Source: WVYX01 sp039586815 (GTDB lineage Bacteria; Gemmatimonadota; Gemmatimonadetes; Gemmatimonadales; GWC2-71-9). From it: a DNA stretch of 64,000 nucleotides. The stretch covers positions 1-64,000 of the forward strand of contig JBDHJR010000016.1 in NCBI GenBank assembly GCA_039586815.1. The letters are read 5' to 3'. The position numbers were made by a program, and so were the translations under genes. Within the stretch, counting starts at the first letter, position 1. Each line of letters opens with the position of its first letter. Shown piece after piece: positions 57,573 to 64,000 of the stretch. Under the pieces are notes generated by a model that saw nothing but the letters and a program-made list of their open reading frames with translations, had not been told where the DNA came from and searched no databases.

Positions 57573-58206
57573 GGTCATCTGCCTCACGAACGGCGTCTAC
57601 CAGGAGAACTGCTTCCTCCTGGCCGATCCCGAGACGGGAGAGGCAGTGTTGATCGACCCGGGCGAGGAGGCGGAGCTGTTCCTGCGCCGCATCGAGTCCG
57701 AGCAGCTCGCACTCAAAGCAATCTGGCTCACCCACGCCCACCTGGATCACATCCTGGGTGTGAAGGCGGTGGTAGAGCGCACCGGGGTGCCGGTGTACCT
57801 GCACCCTGATGACCGTCAGCTGTACGACGGTGTCGCCCACCAGGGCGCATGGCTCGGCGTGCAAGTCGACCAGCCTCCGCCGCCGAACCACGAGATCGCT
57901 CACGGTGACACGCTGACGGTGGGCGGCCTCGACTTCGAGGTGCGGCACGTGCCCGGCCACAGCCCCGGCAGCGTGGCCATCTTGGGGCACGGAATCGCAT
58001 TCGTGGGCGACGCGGTGTTCGCGGGCTCGGTGGGGCGGGTGGATCTACCCGGCGGAGACGGCGCAGCACTGCTCGCGAGCATCACGGAGCAGCTCCTCCC
58101 CCTGCCTGACGAGACGGTCGTCTACTCGGGACACGGTCCGGAGACCACGATCGGCGTGGAGCGCCGCTCCAACCCGTTTCTCACGGGAGTGATACCGCTT
58201 GTCTGA
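57559..58206 (+). CDS. Metallo-beta-lactamase-fold hydrolase, glyoxalase II-like
   Basis: A 215-residue protein with a complete binuclear site: THAHLDH, H in VPGHSPGS, D in FVGDAVFAGSVGR, and final H in YSGHGPET. These match small glyoxalase II-like hydrolases. The only start giving the family N-terminus is the TTG at 57559, overlapping the trxB stop by 14 bases. Substrate unknown; thioesters are typical. Confidence 0.85.
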   Translation: MPPPRVICLTNGVYQENCFLLADPETGEAVLIDPGEEAELFLRRIESEQLALKAIWLTHAHLDHILGVKAVVERTGVPVYLHPDDRQLYDGVAHQGAWLGVQVDQPPPPNHEIAHGDTLTVGGLDFEVRHVPGHSPGSVAILGHGIAFVGDAVFAGSVGRVDLPGGDGAALLASITEQLLPLPDETVVYSGHGPETTIGVERRSNPFLTGVIPLV

Positions 58207-58402
58207 AGTGCCGCGCAACGTGCGACGCGCAACGGGAAGCGTCGTCCCGATGCTGCCGGATGCTGCGGTGGGGGCGGCGGGGCCGCTGCCCGACTTCAAG
58301 TGCCTCCGATGCGGCCACCAGGTCCTCCCGAGGCCCTGGGGATGCAAGAACCCCTGTCGCAACTGCGGGTTCGTATACCCGCTGGGCGACTGCTCCGACT
58401 GA
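58199..58402 (+). CDS. Small zinc-ribbon-like protein
   Basis: A 67-residue protein from a TTG overlapping the previous stop. The C-terminal half has five Cys in a ribbon arrangement (CLRCG...CKNPCRNCG) and ends PLGDCSD, a tail seen in other small Cys-rich proteins. Likely binds Zn or an FeS cluster. Function unknown. Tight packing between the hydrolase and the AhpD-like gene supports real coding. Confidence 0.7.
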   Translation: MSEVPRNVRRATGSVVPMLPDAAVGAAGPLPDFKCLRCGHQVLPRPWGCKNPCRNCGFVYPLGDCSD

Positions 58403-58413
58403 CGACGCCTACC

Positions 58414-58974
58414 ATGACCGAACCCCGCATCAGACCGCGCAACCCCGACGAAGTGACCCCGGAGGTCAAGGCGATATTCGAGAGATTCCTGAAGGAGCGG
58501 GGCAACATCCCCAACATGTTCCGCACGGCGGGAATCCGCTCCAAGCACCTCACGACGATGATCGCGCACTTCAGCACGGTGATGAACGAGGGCGACGTCC
58601 CCACGGTGCTAAAGGAGCTGTTGTCGGTCCGTGTCTCGGCGCTCAGTCCCTGCCGTTACTGACTGGCCTCCCACACCGCCTTGGCAAGGCGGCTGGGAGC
58701 GAAAGAGGAGTGGATCGCGGCGGTGCGGGCCGAGGCGCCCGAGGCCACTCCGAGGGCGGATCCCTCTCTGGAGGGCATGGAAGAGAGCTGGCAGGTCGCG
58801 CTACGCTACGCGGAGCTGGTTACCCGATCGGGACACGCTGTGACCGACCAGGACTACGCGGAGCTGAAGCGCCACTGGAATGAAGAGGAGATCGTGGAGA
58901 TCACGATGGTGATCGGTCTGTTCGCGTACTTCAACCGCTTCAACGACGCGCTGCGTGTGGAGGTCACCCGATGA
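58414..58974 (+). CDS. Selenocysteine-containing AhpD-like protein, CxxU with UGA at Sec83
   Basis: Read through TGA 58660-58662, the gene gives 186 residues of the carboxymuconolactone decarboxylase/AhpD fold. The AhpD active-site pattern E-x11-C-x2-C-x3-H is present as E68, C80, Sec83, H87, with the TGA replacing the second Cys (CRY-Sec-LASH). The frame is coding on both sides (GNIPNMFRTAGIRSKHL before; ARRLGAKEEWIAAVRAEAPEA after, to a TGA at 58974). A strong SECIS-like hairpin lies at 58668-58699. AhpD acts as a thiol-disulfide (here selenenylsulfide) adapter between lipoyl-E2 or other reductants and a peroxiredoxin. It overlaps the aspartase start by 4 bases. Confidence 0.9.
58668..58699 (+). 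promoter_or_regulatory. Bacterial SECIS element of the AhpD-like gene
   Basis: Two stacked perfect stems: 6 bp (58668-58673 with 58694-58699) and 7 bp (58676-58682 with 58686-58692), separated by CA and C bulges, loop GGC (58683-58685). The loop begins 21 bases after the UGA and has G first, fitting the bacterial SECIS rule. Confidence 0.85.
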
Positions 58975-60374
58975 GCGGCACGCGCTTCGAGCGGGACCCG
59001 CTGGGGGAGCTGCCGGTTCCCGACTGGGCGCTGTGGGGCATCCAGACGGAGCGGGCGCGGCACAACTTCCCGATCTCGGGGCTCGGGCCGCTGCCGGTGT
59101 TCGTGGACGCCATGGTGTGGATCAAGCGCAGCGCGGCTCTGGTCCACCGGGAGACCGGCCGACTCGATGCAAAGTGGGCCGACGCGATCGTGCAGGCGGC
59201 CGATGAGGTGCTCGCGGGACAGCACCGTGAGCACTTCGTGGTGGATCCCTACCAGGCGGGCGCGGGCACCAGCCACAACATGAACGTGAACGAGGTGCTC
59301 GCGAACCGCGCCAACGAGATCTTGGGCGCCAAGCGGGGCGAGTACGCGCCGCTGCACCCCAACGATCACGTGAACATGGCGCAGAGCACCAACGACACGA
59401 TCCCCACCGCGATCCGCCTGGGTGCGCTCTCTCTGGTGGAGCCACTGCTGGATGCCATGGGTGCGCTGGCGGAGGCTCTGCTTGAGCGGGGCAGAGTGTT
59501 CGACACGATCGTGAAGTCGGGCCGCACGCACCTGCAGGACGCCACCCCCATTCGGTTGGGGCAGGAGTTCGGCGCGTTCGGGCGCACCGTGGAGCGCAAT
59601 GCCGGTCGCGTCGGGGCAGCAGCGGAGCAGCTGCGCGAGCTCGGTATCGGCGGCTCGGCCGTGGGGACCGGGCTCAATGCGGAGCCGCAGTATCCGGCGC
59701 TGATGGTGCGGCACCTCTCGGAGCTCACCGGCCTCGAGCTGAGCGAGGGGCGGGACCGGGTGCAGCTCATGCAGTCGATGGGCGACGCGAGCGCGCTCAG
59801 CGGGGCGCTGCGCACCTACGCGGTGGACCTCTCCAAGATCGCCAACGACATCCGGCTGCTCGCGTCCGGCCCGCGTACCGGGCTCGCCGAGATCCGGCTG
59901 CCCGCCGTGCAGCCCGGGTCGAGCATCATGCCCGGGAAGGTCAACCCGGTGATAGCCGAGATGGTCAACATGGTGTGCTATCAGGTAATGGGGAACGACG
60001 CGACCGTCGCCGCGGCGGCCGAGGCGGGCCAGCTCGAGCTCAACGTCATGATGCCCGTGATCGCGCACAACCTGTTCTTCGCGATGACGATCCTCACCAG
60101 CGCGAGCCGGGTGTTCGCGGAGCGCTGTGTTGCCGGGATCGAGGCCGATGAGATCCAGGCGGCGTACTGGCTGGAGCGCAGCCCGGCAATCGTGACCGCC
60201 CTCGCCCCCCGCATCGGATACGCCGAGGCTGCCAAGCTCGCCAAGGAGGCGGTTGAGAAGAACGTCACCGTGCGCGAGCTGGTGGCGGAGAAGGGGATCC
60301 TCCCGGCCGAGGAATTGGACAAACTGCTCGACCTGCGTTCCATGACGGAGCCGGGTGTGCCGGGAGAGGGTTGA
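58971..60374 (+). CDS. aspA: Aspartate ammonia-lyase (class II fumarase/aspartase family)
   Basis: A 467-residue enzyme. Family signature GSSIMPGKVNPV, plus AGAGTSHNMNVNEVLANRA and SGRTHLQDATPI. The C-terminal part (VRELVAEKGILPAEELDKLLD...MTEPG) resembles aspartase more than fumarase C, so deamination of aspartate to fumarate is the better call; fumarase is the alternative. ATG overlaps the AhpD stop. Confidence 0.85.
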   Translation: MSGTRFERDPLGELPVPDWALWGIQTERARHNFPISGLGPLPVFVDAMVWIKRSAALVHRETGRLDAKWADAIVQAADEVLAGQHREHFVVDPYQAGAGTSHNMNVNEVLANRANEILGAKRGEYAPLHPNDHVNMAQSTNDTIPTAIRLGALSLVEPLLDAMGALAEALLERGRVFDTIVKSGRTHLQDATPIRLGQEFGAFGRTVERNAGRVGAAAEQLRELGIGGSAVGTGLNAEPQYPALMVRHLSELTGLELSEGRDRVQLMQSMGDASALSGALRTYAVDLSKIANDIRLLASGPRTGLAEIRLPAVQPGSSIMPGKVNPVIAEMVNMVCYQVMGNDATVAAAAEAGQLELNVMMPVIAHNLFFAMTILTSASRVFAERCVAGIEADEIQAAYWLERSPAIVTALAPRIGYAEAAKLAKEAVEKNVTVRELVAEKGILPAEELDKLLDLRSMTEPGVPGEG

Positions 60375-60425
60375 TCCCCCCGTAAAAGAGTCGCAACACC
60401 CACCGTATCACCCGCTTGCTTTCCT

Positions 60426-60441
60426 ATCCGAGAAGTCGGAT
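60426..60441. promoter_or_regulatory. Palindromic operator in the Rrf2 gene promoter
   Basis: Perfect palindrome ATCCGA-GAAG-TCGGAT placed between a possible -35 (TTGCTT, 60416-60421) and a possible -10 (TATTCT, 60441-60446), just upstream of the Rrf2-type gene. Rrf2 regulators bind such sites, so autoregulation is likely. Confidence 0.65.
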
Positions 60442-60461
60442 ATTCTATGCGGGAGGTAGGC

Positions 60462-60902
60462 ATGCGAGTTACGACTTGGGCCGAATACGGCTTGATTGTC
60501 TCGCTTCACTTGGCGAAACAGGGCAACAATGGCCCCACTCCCGCACGTGATATGGCAAAGCGTGAGGGACTTCCCGCCGATTACGTCGAACAGATACTGC
60601 TGAAGCTCAGACGGGCGGGTCTGGTCTCGAGCGTGAGGGGTGCGAAGGGTGGCTATAACCTGGCGCGGGACTCCAACACGATCTCTGTGAAGGACGTGAT
60701 CGAGGCCGCCGAGAACCGCACGTTCGAGGTCAACTGCGACGTGCACAAGGTCAGCACCGTTAGGTGCAGCGGCGGCAACCCGTGCAGCATTCGTCCGGTT
60801 TGGCGAGAGTTGCAGCGCAGGGTCGACGACCTTTTGGCCGACATTTCGCTGGAAGACCTGATGTTGCAGGAGTCAGAGGTTCAGGCGCTGGTTTCGGCCT
60901 GA
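60462..60902 (+). CDS. Rrf2-family transcriptional regulator
   Basis: A 146-residue regulator. N-terminal winged helix with the Rrf2 pattern (TTWAEYGLIVSLHLA, LPADYVEQILLKLRRAGLVSSVRGAKGGYNLAR). Three Cys follow (NCDVHKVSTVRCSGGNPCSI), spaced C-x9-C-x5-C, probably ligating an Fe-S cluster; IscR uses C-x5-C-x5-C. ATG 60462 is preceded by GGGAGGTAGG, which decides the start over the ATG 15 bases earlier. It may sense Fe-S, redox or NO status. Confidence 0.88.
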   Translation: MRVTTWAEYGLIVSLHLAKQGNNGPTPARDMAKREGLPADYVEQILLKLRRAGLVSSVRGAKGGYNLARDSNTISVKDVIEAAENRTFEVNCDVHKVSTVRCSGGNPCSIRPVWRELQRRVDDLLADISLEDLMLQESEVQALVSA

Positions 60903-60958
60903 AGCCCGCGCGGCCCACGGGTCCGGCGAGTAGGCGGTAGGGAGGGGTTGGGGACCAG

Positions 60959-60986
60959 GGGCGCACTCGTGCGCCCTTTTTCTTTT
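60959..60986 (+). terminator. Rho-independent terminator of the Rrf2 gene
   Basis: GC-rich stem (60960-60967 with 60970-60977) followed at once by TTTTTCTTTT, 57 bases past the stop. The clearest classical terminator in the window. Confidence 0.92.
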
Positions 60987-61068
60987 GCACCTACCCTGCG
61001 CGTGACCGTCTCGCCAAGTTGCGGGACGATCCTGTGCGGCAGAGACCCCCGGCACAGAGGAGCGTGAT

Positions 61069-62226
61069 GTGACTGGCCAATCCGGCCTGCCCGAGCTGTC
61101 ACACGCGGAGACCCTGCGCTATTCGCGGCACCTCATCCTGCCCGAGGTGGGCACGGCGGGACAGCGCCGCCTCAAAGCGGGCAGCGTCGTCGTGGTCGGC
61201 GCGGGGGGGCTCGGCTCGCCCGCAGCACTCTATCTCGCGGCGGCCGGCGTGGGCACGATCGGCCTGGTGGACTTCGATGCCGTGGAGGAGACCAACCTGC
61301 AGCGCCAGATCCTCCACGGCACGAGCGCCGTGGGGCGGCCCAAGCTGGAGTCGGCGGCCGCGCGCCTGGCCGACGTGAACCCCCACGTCGAGATCCGCCG
61401 CTTCGACATGCAACTCAGCTCCGACAACGCGCTCGACGTGCTGCGCGAGTTCGACGTCGTGCTGGACGGCAGCGACAACTTCCCCACGCGCTACCTGGTG
61501 AACGACGCGTGCGTGCTGCTCGGCAAGCCGTACGTGTACGGCGCGATATTCCGCTTCGACGGCCAGGCGTCGGTCTTCGCCACCGGAGAGGGACCCTGCT
61601 ACCGCTGCCTGTTCCGCGACCCGCCCCCTCCCGGTCTGGTGCCTTCCTGTGCCGAGGCGGGAGTGCTCGGCGTGCTGCCCGGGGTGATCGGCAGCATCCA
61701 GGCGCTGGAGGCGATCAAGCTGCTGCTGGGGCAGGGCCGGACCCTGGTGGGCCGGCTGCTGCTGTTCGATGCCCTCGAGCTCGACTTCCGCGAGCTGGCG
61801 CTGCGGCGCGATCCCGCTTGCCCCGTGTGCGGTGACGATCCCACGGTGCGGGAGCTGGTGGATTACGAGGCCTTCTGCGGGGTGGGTGCGCAGCCGCGGC
61901 CGCAGCCGGGACTCGAGGTATCGGTCAGCGACGTCGCGCGGGAGCGCGGCGCCAACCCGGATCTCGTGCTGGTCGACGTCCGCCTGCCGGTGGAGTGGGA
62001 TATCTGCCACATCGAGGGCTCGAAGCTCATCCCGCTCGCGGAGCTGCCCGACCGGATGGATGAGCTGGGGGGCACCCAGGAGATCGTCACGGTGTGCCAC
62101 ACCGGCGTGCGGTCGCTCCGGGCGGTGGAGTTGCTCAGGGCCGCGGGGTGCCCCCACGTGCGCAGCATGCGGGGCGGTGTCCACGCCTGGGCTGAGGAAG
62201 TCGACCCCAGCATGCCGCGGTACTGA
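61069..62226 (+). CDS. moeZ: MoeB/MoeZ-type adenylyltransferase with C-terminal rhodanese
   Basis: A 385-residue E1-like enzyme from a GTG. Adenylation domain: VVVGAGGLGSPAALYLAAAG, DxVEETNLQRQ, Cys in VPSCAEAGVLG; zinc Cys pairs CYRC and CPVC. C-terminal rhodanese (about 285-385) with C343 in VCHTGVRS. It adenylates and then thiolates the C-terminus of a MoaD- or ThiS-like protein. This supplies sulfur to molybdopterin and other thio-compounds, and molybdopterin is needed by the molybdoenzyme at 9.3 kb. Confidence 0.9.
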   Translation: MTGQSGLPELSHAETLRYSRHLILPEVGTAGQRRLKAGSVVVVGAGGLGSPAALYLAAAGVGTIGLVDFDAVEETNLQRQILHGTSAVGRPKLESAAARLADVNPHVEIRRFDMQLSSDNALDVLREFDVVLDGSDNFPTRYLVNDACVLLGKPYVYGAIFRFDGQASVFATGEGPCYRCLFRDPPPPGLVPSCAEAGVLGVLPGVIGSIQALEAIKLLLGQGRTLVGRLLLFDALELDFRELALRRDPACPVCGDDPTVRELVDYEAFCGVGAQPRPQPGLEVSVSDVARERGANPDLVLVDVRLPVEWDICHIEGSKLIPLAELPDRMDELGGTQEIVTVCHTGVRSLRAVELLRAAGCPHVRSMRGGVHAWAEEVDPSMPRY

Positions 62227-62316
62227 GTGCCCCGGCCGAGTGCACCGCTTTTCCCAGGCGCCGATTCCCGTTAGAATTCAGCCCCGGCGCGGGCTTCGAG
62301 CTCCGCGTCGTCACCT

Positions 62317-62400
62317 GCCGAAGTGGTGGAACTGGTAGACGCGCTGCGTTCAGGGCGCAGTGGGCGCAAGCCCGTGGGGGTTCGAATCCCCCCTTCGGCA
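62317..62400 (+). tRNA. tRNA-Leu (anticodon CAG)
   Basis: Class II tRNA: acceptor stem GCCGAAG/CTTCGGC (62317-62323, 62393-62399), anticodon stem CTGCG/CGCAG with loop TTCAGGG, long variable arm (TGGGCGCAAGCCCGT), T-arm GGGGGTTCGAATCCCCC. Discriminator A; no encoded CCA. Confidence 0.97.
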
Positions 62401-62424
62401 CTTGAGGATTCAACGGATGATTTG

Positions 62425-62460
62425 GGACAGGCATCGGGCTGCGGTGCCTGTCCTTTTCTT
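62425..62460 (+). terminator. Terminator after tRNA-Leu
   Basis: Perfect 9-bp stem (62425-62433 with 62445-62453), 11-nt loop, then TTTTCTT. Lies 25 bases past the tRNA. Confidence 0.85.
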
Positions 62461-62495
62461 GACCCCCCGGAAGGCCTTATCTATCTTGGACTTAC

Positions 62496-62975
62496 GTGTC
62501 GCGCACCACTCGGCCGGGCGATGATCCCGGCCCCGTCGTGGCCCGCAACCGCAAGGCCCGTCACGACTACCACATCCTCGATTCGTGGGAGGTCGGGCTC
62601 GTTCTCACTGGGAGCGAGATCAAGTCGGTGCGCGCCGGGAAGGTGAGCCTCAAGGGAGCATTCGGGGTAGTACGAGGAGGCGAGCTCTGGCTCGAGGGAA
62701 TGAACATCGCCGCCTATGAGTCGGGAGGGTACACCAATCACGAACCCGAACGCCCGCGCAAGCTGCTCATGCACCGCCATGAGATGCGACGCCTCATCGG
62801 CTCCGTCGAGCAGAAGGGGCTCACTCTGATTCCCCTCGACATGCACCTGAGCGACGGTTGGGCCAAGGTCACCCTGGCGCTGGCCCAGGGGAAGAAGCGC
62901 CACGACAAGCGCGAGGACCTGAAGCGGCGCCAGGCAGAGCGGGAAGCCGCGCGCTCCATGGGGCGACGGCGATGA
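62496..62975 (+). CDS. smpB: SsrA-binding protein SmpB
   Basis: A 159-residue protein from a GTG. Typical SmpB body (ARNRKARHDYHILDSWEVGL, LTGSEIKSVRAGKVSLKGAF, YTNHEPERPRKLLMHRHE) and basic C-terminal tail (KKRHDKREDLKRRQAERE). It brings tmRNA to stalled ribosomes. Stop overlaps the amidase ATG (ATGA). Confidence 0.96.
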   Translation: MSRTTRPGDDPGPVVARNRKARHDYHILDSWEVGLVLTGSEIKSVRAGKVSLKGAFGVVRGGELWLEGMNIAAYESGGYTNHEPERPRKLLMHRHEMRRLIGSVEQKGLTLIPLDMHLSDGWAKVTLALAQGKKRHDKREDLKRRQAEREAARSMGRRR

Positions 62976-64000
62976 CGGTACTGCTCTTGCTGGTCGCGCT
63001 CGCAGTCCCGCCGACCCCAACTGCTCCGGCGATGATCGTCGTTGCCACGGCCCGAGGCGAGTCGGCCGTGCCGGTGGTGACCCATCAGGGGCATCCGGCA
63101 CTGTCGGCGTCGCTGTTGGCCGAGGTCCTGCCGATGAGCGGGTTGGTGAACGACGGCTGGGCCGTTGTGGGCTTCGCCGACCAGCCATTCCGCTTCCTGC
63201 TGGGCGCGCCCGTGCTGCTGCACCACAACCGTATCCTGCCACTCGTGGGCGGCGCCTACGTCGTGCGCGACACCCTCTACGTGCCGCTCCAGTGGCTGGC
63301 CGAGCACGTGCCGCGGTTGTTCCGGGAGGGGTACCGTTACGATCCGCTCGCCGGTCGGTTCGAGGAGGCGCGCCTCGCGCCCGTCACCACGGGCGCGGCA
63401 TCCGTGCGGCCGCCGTCCGAACCCGCGCGCAGCAACGGCTTTCGCATGCAGCATCAGGTAGTGGTGGACGCGGGCCACGGCGGCGTGGACAACGGCAACC
63501 CAGGCCGGTATCTGCCCACCGGGGTGAAGGAAAAGCACGTCACGCTCGCCATCGCCAAGCTGGTGCAGGCCGATCTGGAGAGCCGCGGCGTCGACGTGAT
63601 CATGACGCGCACCCGTGACACGCTCATCGATCTGGGCGACCGCTCGCGCATGTGCCGCGCCGATTGCGACCTGTTCGTGAGCATCCACGTCAACAGCCTG
63701 CGACGGCGCCGGGGCTACGAGCAGGTCAACGGGGTAGAGACGTACTTCCTGGGAGATGCGGTCACCGCGGAAGCACGTCGCGTGGCGGATATGGAGAACG
63801 AAGCGCTGCGCTACGAGACCGGCGAGGACGTGGAGCAGATGGACGACGCCCTGGAGTTCATCTTCAAGGATCTTCACTCCAACGAGTTCCTGCGGGAGTC
63901 GGCGCTGCTCGCCGACCTCGTGCAGACGAACACGGCTCGGGTGCATCCGGGAGAGGACCGGGGTGTGGCGCAGAACCGCTTCGTGGTGCTGGCGACAGCG
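62972..64000 (+). CDS. N-acetylmuramoyl-L-alanine amidase, 3'-partial
   Basis: Open to the window end (343 codons). A short signal sequence (LLLLVALAVPPTPTAPA) is followed by an extracytoplasmic domain of about 130 residues and an Amidase_3 domain with Zn ligands in VVDAGHGG, the Glu in VKEKHV and the His in FVSIHVN. It cuts the stem peptide from MurNAc in the periplasm. The C-terminal part lies outside the window. Confidence 0.9.
   Translation, partial: MTVLLLLVALAVPPTPTAPAMIVVATARGESAVPVVTHQGHPALSASLLAEVLPMSGLVNDGWAVVGFADQPFRFLLGAPVLLHHNRILPLVGGAYVVRDTLYVPLQWLAEHVPRLFREGYRYDPLAGRFEEARLAPVTTGAASVRPPSEPARSNGFRMQHQVVVDAGHGGVDNGNPGRYLPTGVKEKHVTLAIAKLVQADLESRGVDVIMTRTRDTLIDLGDRSRMCRADCDLFVSIHVNSLRRRRGYEQVNGVETYFLGDAVTAEARRVADMENEALRYETGEDVEQMDDALEFIFKDLHSNEFLRESALLADLVQTNTARVHPGEDRGVAQNRFVVLATA

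Noticed and set aside
58660..58662. TGA as a true stop, with two small genes on either side
   Set aside because: Both parts align in one frame to a single AhpD fold, the codon sits at the CxxC position, and a SECIS-like hairpin follows.

Overview
The window is GC-rich, densely coded bacterial DNA. The gene content suggests Gemmatimonadota: secreted Asp-box (sortilin/BNR-type) and M28/S9 proteins, GTG and TTG starts, GH3-beta-lactamase fusions and a myo-inositol phospholipid pathway. This is an impression from content, not a marker-gene placement. Almost every gene belongs to a recognisable family. I see no phage, insertion sequence or CRISPR array. Two tRNA genes (Ala-TGC, Leu-CAG) are present.

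Layout. 1-5.6 kb: secreted or lipid-anchored proteins, including an M6-type protease with a frame break and a large Ig-domain metalloprotease. 5.7-15.2 kb: a sulfur island. A SulP anion transporter diverges from an ArsR-type regulator across a palindromic operator. The regulator is followed by a ferredoxin-NrfD fusion, a cytoplasmic molybdopterin oxidoreductase (frame break), a TorD-like chaperone, DsrE2, TusA, a persulfide dioxygenase-like protein and a tandem rhodanese. The last two together look like a split CstB. 15.3-25.2 kb: secreted peptidases, an Asp-box protein, a gamma-glutamyltransferase and an orphan TagO/VasI protein. 25.4-31.2 kb: tRNA-Ala, a CoA-transferase/thiolase/aminotransferase run, a beta-barrel protein and Mn superoxide dismutase. 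31.3-37.6 kb: kinase-regulator-kinase, then TonB-ExbB-ExbD-ExbD. 37.8-46.7 kb: an NhaC-like antiporter, then an apparent peptidoglycan-sugar salvage set (BadF-type kinase, SSS symporter, NagZ-beta-lactamase fusion, NamZ/DUF1343) interrupted by erpA. 46.9-60.4 kb: a long plus-strand run with inositol-lipid synthesis, copper handling, 2-oxoacid dehydrogenase E1beta/E2, a PHP enzyme, a redox cluster and aspartase. 60.4-64 kb: an Rrf2 regulator, MoeB/MoeZ, tRNA-Leu, smpB and a partial cell-wall amidase.

The strongest find is in the redox cluster. Two genes there would look broken but are better read as selenoprotein genes. A BCP-like peroxiredoxin has UGA exactly at its peroxidatic Cys, and no Cys anywhere in the protein. 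An AhpD-like protein has UGA at the second position of its CxxC motif. Each UGA is followed by a hairpin that fits a bacterial SECIS element in spacing and loop. They sit in one tight run with a lipoyl E2 acyltransferase and thioredoxin reductase. This suggests a peroxidase chain (lipoyl-E2 or thioredoxin to AhpD-Sec to Prx-Sec) analogous to the mycobacterial DlaT-AhpD-AhpC system but with selenium at both steps.

The sulfur island reads as a second coherent system: sulfane sulfur is carried by TusA, DsrE2 and rhodanese, oxidised by the dioxygenase to sulfite or thiosulfate, and passed to a quinone-linked molybdoenzyme, with SulP moving the resulting anion.
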